Below are positions 60,358-64,000 of a DNA stretch of 64,000 bases, piece by piece (the first letter of the stretch is position 1; every line of letters starts with the position of its first letter). Source of the DNA: Bretschneidera sinensis (lineage: Eukaryota; Streptophyta; Magnoliopsida; Brassicales; Akaniaceae); the NCBI GenBank assembly GCA_023935145.1, contig CM043698.1, positions 75,170,001-75,234,000 of the forward strand, read 5' to 3'. A model generated the notes under the pieces. It had not been told where the DNA came from. It saw only the letters and a program-made list of their open reading frames with translations, and made no database searches. Made by a program: the position numbers and the translations under genes.

Positions 60358-61398
60358 ATGTCTCGGCCATTTGTCTCCACATCTGGCGCATCCAGCAGTC
60401 GTGCCTCCTCATCCCGATCCAGCATCGAGCAACGAGAGTTGTTGTTCGAAACCACTTTCGCCATTGATGACATATTCCGGCACATGGACGCCACGCAATG
60501 GGCCGTCCAAGCATTCTAACTCCGAGGGTTGAAGAGGCTATTTAAGCCAGTGTGCTCCACTGCCTACTCCCAGCTCGTAGTCCAGTTTTATGAGCATATC
60601 TCTTTCGACTACAGCAGACCGAGAGTCCTCACCTCTTCAGTTAGGGGCACACCCATCGAGGTGACCAGTACCGATATTGCCACTGCTCTTCATTGCACGG
60701 ATGAGTCCCCTCCTGAGGGCACTAATATCAAGGAGCAGCCGGAGTCCTTTGCCTTGGCCGAGATCATCACAGACATGTGCACTGGCCAGTATGCCGAGAG
60801 ATATAACAATGTGGTCGGTCGGTCCAAGCTGCCTCCCCGACTATGGCTCATCGATACGATCCTTCATCGTAATGTGTGTCCGTTGGGGCACAAGACACAG
60901 CAGCGAGACTAGTTTCTCCAGACTTTATATGCCTTCCATAGAGGCCACTGGTACTCCATCCCATCTGTCATTTGGAGCCAGCTACACAAGTTCTGGGATC
61001 ATGTACATGGCCGTTAGACTACCACGGCCAATGCTTGGGGCCTCCCTTTCCCGTTCCTACTCGCCTCCATCCTCAATAAGAAAGGGATTAAGAGGACCCA
61101 CAATGATGGGCCAGTACTAGAGCATCCTGTCTTTGAGAGGGCTCAGTGGACACAAAGCATATCACACATGCCACGAGGCCCCCCAGTTCCTGCTCCAGCA
61201 GCTGAGCGAGTAGAGGAGGATCACATGGAGACCGAGGCCTCGGTCATGAGCCCGATACGGGAGAAGGACCATTTGGATATGGGACCCACCGAGTCCCAGC
61301 ACTTCTTAGCTGAGCTATCCTCTTTCCGAGGTGAGGTCGCTACCGCCACTACACTTGTACATCAGTGCATCGACAGTTTGGAGGCACGCTTCACATGA
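60358..61398 (+). pseudogene. Athila extra ORF ('plant transposon protein' / env-position ORF)
   Basis: One frame from ATG 60358 ('MSRPFVSTSGASSSRASSS') to 61398 with stops near 60517, 60910 and 61015. It reads 'AYSQLVVQFYEHISFDYSRP', then 'SSVRGTPIEVTSTDIATALH', 'RLWLIDTILHRNVCP' and 'FLQTLYAFHRGHWYSIPS'. This matches the 'putative plant transposon protein' family found in the third-ORF position of Athila elements; I cannot assign a molecular function. A proline- and acidic-rich tail follows ('PRGPPVPAPAAERVEED'). Confidence 0.85.
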
Positions 61399-61500
61399 TA
61401 GGAGGCCATGCTGCAGGCCATACTTGATCGCTTACCTCCAGCACCTGGTACCTCTCCGACTGTACCACCTAATGATCAGTAGTGAGAGAGTACCACGTCT

Positions 61501-62394
61501 GGCTGAAGACGTAAAACTTAGCGCTCATGGGAGGCACCCCACTGCATATCCTTTTTATAGTTATTAGTATTTTATAGTTTACTTTTCTGTTACTTTTTAT
61601 TACTTGTTTTCCATTTTATAGTTGTTTTTTCTTTCTTTTCAAGGACAGTGCCAGTGCATCCAGTTGAAGTTTAGGGGCGTGCTACAAACCATGCCAGCCA
61701 TATAGCTCTCCATCTCCCAGGTCAGATCTTTCCATGCTATTTACACATTGGGGACAATGTGCATTTTAAGTTTGGGGGTATGGGGACACATTCACACACT
61801 ACACTATGTCCTACATTTTTGTTTTTATTTTGTGCTATTTTCATAGATAAATGCATGTTTATTTTGTCCAATAAACTTTTTTTTTTTTTGAGATCTTTAA
61901 CAAAACTTCATGATTCAACTTCATCAGCGAGCTTAACACTTTGAACATATAGGACAATAATCAAGTTTTGAACCTAGATCACTGCCCTTTAGGCATTTAA
62001 AGAATTCACAAGTTTAAATTAAACTATCACGAGCACATTAGCACATAATTGTGTGGGGTATGACATGTTATTTGGATTGGTATGTTTCTTTTGCTTAACT
62101 GTGAACTAGATGACCTATTAGATTAACATTTTGGCATATAAAAATAGAAAAGATTGATTCATGCTAAAAAAGAAAAAAAAAATGCTCCTAATGATCAATA
62201 AAAACAAATCTTCCGCTGAGTAACTGGCCCTCTTGCCTCAGTAAGCATTGAGTGTCATGTCAAAAGGTGGAAAATCTTAAATGGTCATTAAAAAGAACTT
62301 TCCGCTGAGTAACTGGCCCTCTTACCTTAGTAAGCATTGAGTGTCACGTCAAAAGGTGGAAAATTCTAAGTGGTAGCATTAAAACCAGTTATGA
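61501..62394 (+). repeat. Athila 3' region, tandem copy 1
   Basis: Begins 'ggctgaagacgtaaaactta' and includes 'gggaggcaccccac', 'ctccatctcccaggt', the purine/T stretch 'aagtttgggggtatgg' (61768-61783) and 'gtaactggccctctt'. It matches copy 2 at 62802-63593 with offset about 1301. An internal 86-bp duplication (62211-62374) of the 'taactggccctctt' block is present only in this copy. Confidence 0.9.
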
Positions 62395-62440
62395 TGCATT
62401 AAAATTACCCCTAGATAATATAAAATGTTTTAATATATGC

Positions 62441-62791
62441 ATGACGCAAAGTGTTATTGAGGAAGCTTTTCAAGTCCATCACGTTGATCCAGTAGAAACT
62501 ACTCTTACCTATAATATCCCAAGATCATATATTGAGCCCAAATGCAAGGATGTTGCTGATGACATCATTGAAACTATGCACCTTCTAGAGACCTTTCCAA
62601 AGCCTCCAATTAAGTATACCGATCCATTCGAAATTCTTAGACCTACTAATACTATTCTTCCCCCTTTTATTGTACAGGCACCTAACTTGGAATTCAAGCA
62701 GTTGCCCGAGCACTTATCTTATGCTTATATGGGAGAGAATAAGACACTTTCTATGCTAGCTGCTGCCACTCTTAGTTTTGGGGAAAAATAA
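62441..62791 (+). pseudogene. Second Athila linker with start of RT region
   Basis: 116 open codons. The start 'MTQSVIEEAFQVHHVDP' parallels the first linker at 59190 ('MQSVVEKASQVHRTT'). The end 'VQAPNLEFKQLPEHLSYAYM' then GENKTLSML is the conserved stretch just before Athila reverse transcriptase. A stop then comes directly, and RT itself is missing. It has been placed after the extra ORF and copy 1 of the 3' region, so the order is rearranged. Confidence 0.88.
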
Positions 62792-62801
62792 AGTTTGGTC
62801 C

Positions 62802-63593
62802 GGCTGAAGACGTTAAACTGAGCGCTAATGGGAGGCACCTCACAGCTTATCCTTTTATTTTTATTATTTTACGAATTTATTGTTATTTATTTATTTTTAT
62901 TACTTCTTGTTTTCCCGTTTTACGTTAGTTTTTCTTTTTTAGGGACAATGTGTGCATCCGTTCAAGTTTGGGGGTATGCTATGAGCCATGCCGACCTAGC
63001 TAGTTCTCCATCTCCCAGGTTAGCTCCTTCCTTATTATTCACACATTGGGGACAATGTGTAATTTAAGTTTGGGGGTATGGGAGACACATTCACACACAC
63101 CTTGTCCCAGTTTTTTTTTTTATTTTGTTTTGTTGTTTTTCATAGATAAATACATGTTCATTCCGTTCCAAAATTTTTGGGTGTTCTAAACAAACAATAT
63201 GATTTGACTTCATAAGTGAGCTTAACACCTTGAACATATGGGCCAATAATTAAGTTTTGAACCATAATCACTTTCTTTTAGGCATTTAAGGATTCACAAG
63301 TTCGACTTAAACTAAACATGAGCACATTAGCACATAGTTGTGTGGGGTATGACATGTAATTTTGATTTGTATGTTTCTTTTGCTTGATTGTGAACTAGAT
63401 GACCTATTAGATTAACGCGGTGGCATAAGAAAATAGAAAAAAGTTCGTTATTGCTCAAAAAGAAAAAAAAAATGCTCCTAAAGATCATTAAAAAGAACTT
63501 TTCATTGAGTAACTGGCCCTCTTATCTCAGTAAGCAGTGAGTGTCACGTCAAAAGGTGGAATATTGTGATCGGTAGCATTAAGACCAGTTAGT
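62802..63593 (+). repeat. Athila 3' region, tandem copy 2
   Basis: Second copy with 'ggctgaagacgttaaactg', 'ctccatctcccaggt', 'aagtttgggggtatg' at two positions and a single 'gtaactggccctctt' block. Confidence 0.9.
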
Positions 63594-64000
63594 TTCGTAG
63601 CCTTTTTGACTCGAGTTAGTAAGCCCTTAGGGGTGTTTCTACACCTAATGCCCTAAAACCATCTGGTTTGGGAGTCATTGGCTAAATGTTCGTTACACGA
63701 GTCAAATAGAAAGCTTAAGGGAACTAACTTGGCAAAAATCTCACAAATAAAAGAAAAGAAGAAAATCTATGCCATCTTTGTTGATTCTAATAGGAAATTT
63801 GGTGAATAGTCATCGAAACACTACACATTAGAATTTTTTGGAAACCCAATCTTTTATGTGCTAGTCCACCACACAGTTAGTCAAACTTGTGATGTCTTAA
63901 CCTGCCTCATGAAAGTGATTTGCGTTCAAAATTCGTATTCATTGCAAAGATGTGTTTATACTTGTTAAGCTTGCTCATGAATGCGCATCATAGTTTTGTG
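63594..64000 (+). other. Athila sequence leading out of the window
   Basis: Non-coding sequence with 'ccttaggggtgtttctacac' and 'gccctaaaaccatctgg'. It lacks LTR starts matching 55389, so the right LTR is further on. Confidence 0.6.

Larger units (their letters stand above)
55389..64000 (+). mobile_element. Rearranged Athila-type Ty3 retrotransposon, open to the right
   Basis: The left LTR (about 55389-56727) inserted in copia E's gag. The PBS 'tggcgccgttgccgggga' is of the Athila type. Gag, protease, a linker, then an Athila extra ORF without RT, RNase H or integrase in between, then 3' regions in two tandem copies. The right LTR lies beyond 64000. All coding regions are interrupted. It is the youngest layer of the nested stack at this end. 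Confidence 0.9.

Overview
This is nuclear DNA from a flowering plant, almost certainly a eudicot. The base composition is AT-rich. It has one intron-split MADS-box gene with textbook exon sizes and splice sites, and many plant-type transposable elements: Ty1/copia, Ty3/Athila, CACTA, hAT, Mutator-like MITEs, LINEs and tRNA-derived SINEs. I cannot name the species.

Only one host gene can be supported. It is an AGL17/ANR1-clade MIKC MADS-box gene on the minus strand: exon 1 at 17013-17194 (MADS domain) and exon 2 at 12225-12303, separated by a 4.7 kb intron, with a probable 5'UTR intron at 17295-17468. The K-domain exons were not found downstream. They may lie beyond the window edge (coordinates below 1), or the gene may be broken.

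Layout, left to right. 1-8739: no recognisable gene, a 167-bp tandem duplication and a perfect 39-bp inverted repeat. 8740-11381: decayed copia element with a shared-LTR tandem structure. 12225-17619: MADS gene. 17620-24774: intergenic, with a Mutator-type MITE carrying a perfect 9-bp target duplication and an hAT end fragment. 24775-29856: scrambled copia element A with repeated leader segments, flanked by a long direct repeat. 30820-31023: SINE with target duplications. 32879-37396: CACTA element with a LINE fragment nested in it. 37600-41730: copia element B, same lineage as A, interrupted by a MITE. 42020-42135: second SINE. 42303-50435: complete but dead copia element C with two LTRs, PBS and a 5-bp target duplication. 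51463-52588: hAT element with an 8-bp duplication, carrying a tRNA-like segment. 52656-53292: a second, empty copy of the sequence into which copia C inserted. 53405-54667: LINE remnant. 54668-55388: copia element E (LTR, PBS, gag start). 55389-64000: Athila-type Ty3 element running off the right edge.

The right end is a nested stack: copia E sits in a LINE, and Athila sits in copia E's gag. The Athila is rearranged: gag and protease are present, reverse transcriptase and integrase are absent, and an Athila extra ORF and a 1.3-kb-period tandem repeat of its 3' region follow. All transposon coding regions carry stops or frameshifts. I found no CRISPR array, operon or rRNA gene, and no convincing new molecular system. 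The most informative observations are structural: the paired empty and filled insertion site, the repeated GATCGAGCGC-type motif in the Athila element, the repeated leaders in element A, and the strong inverted repeats.
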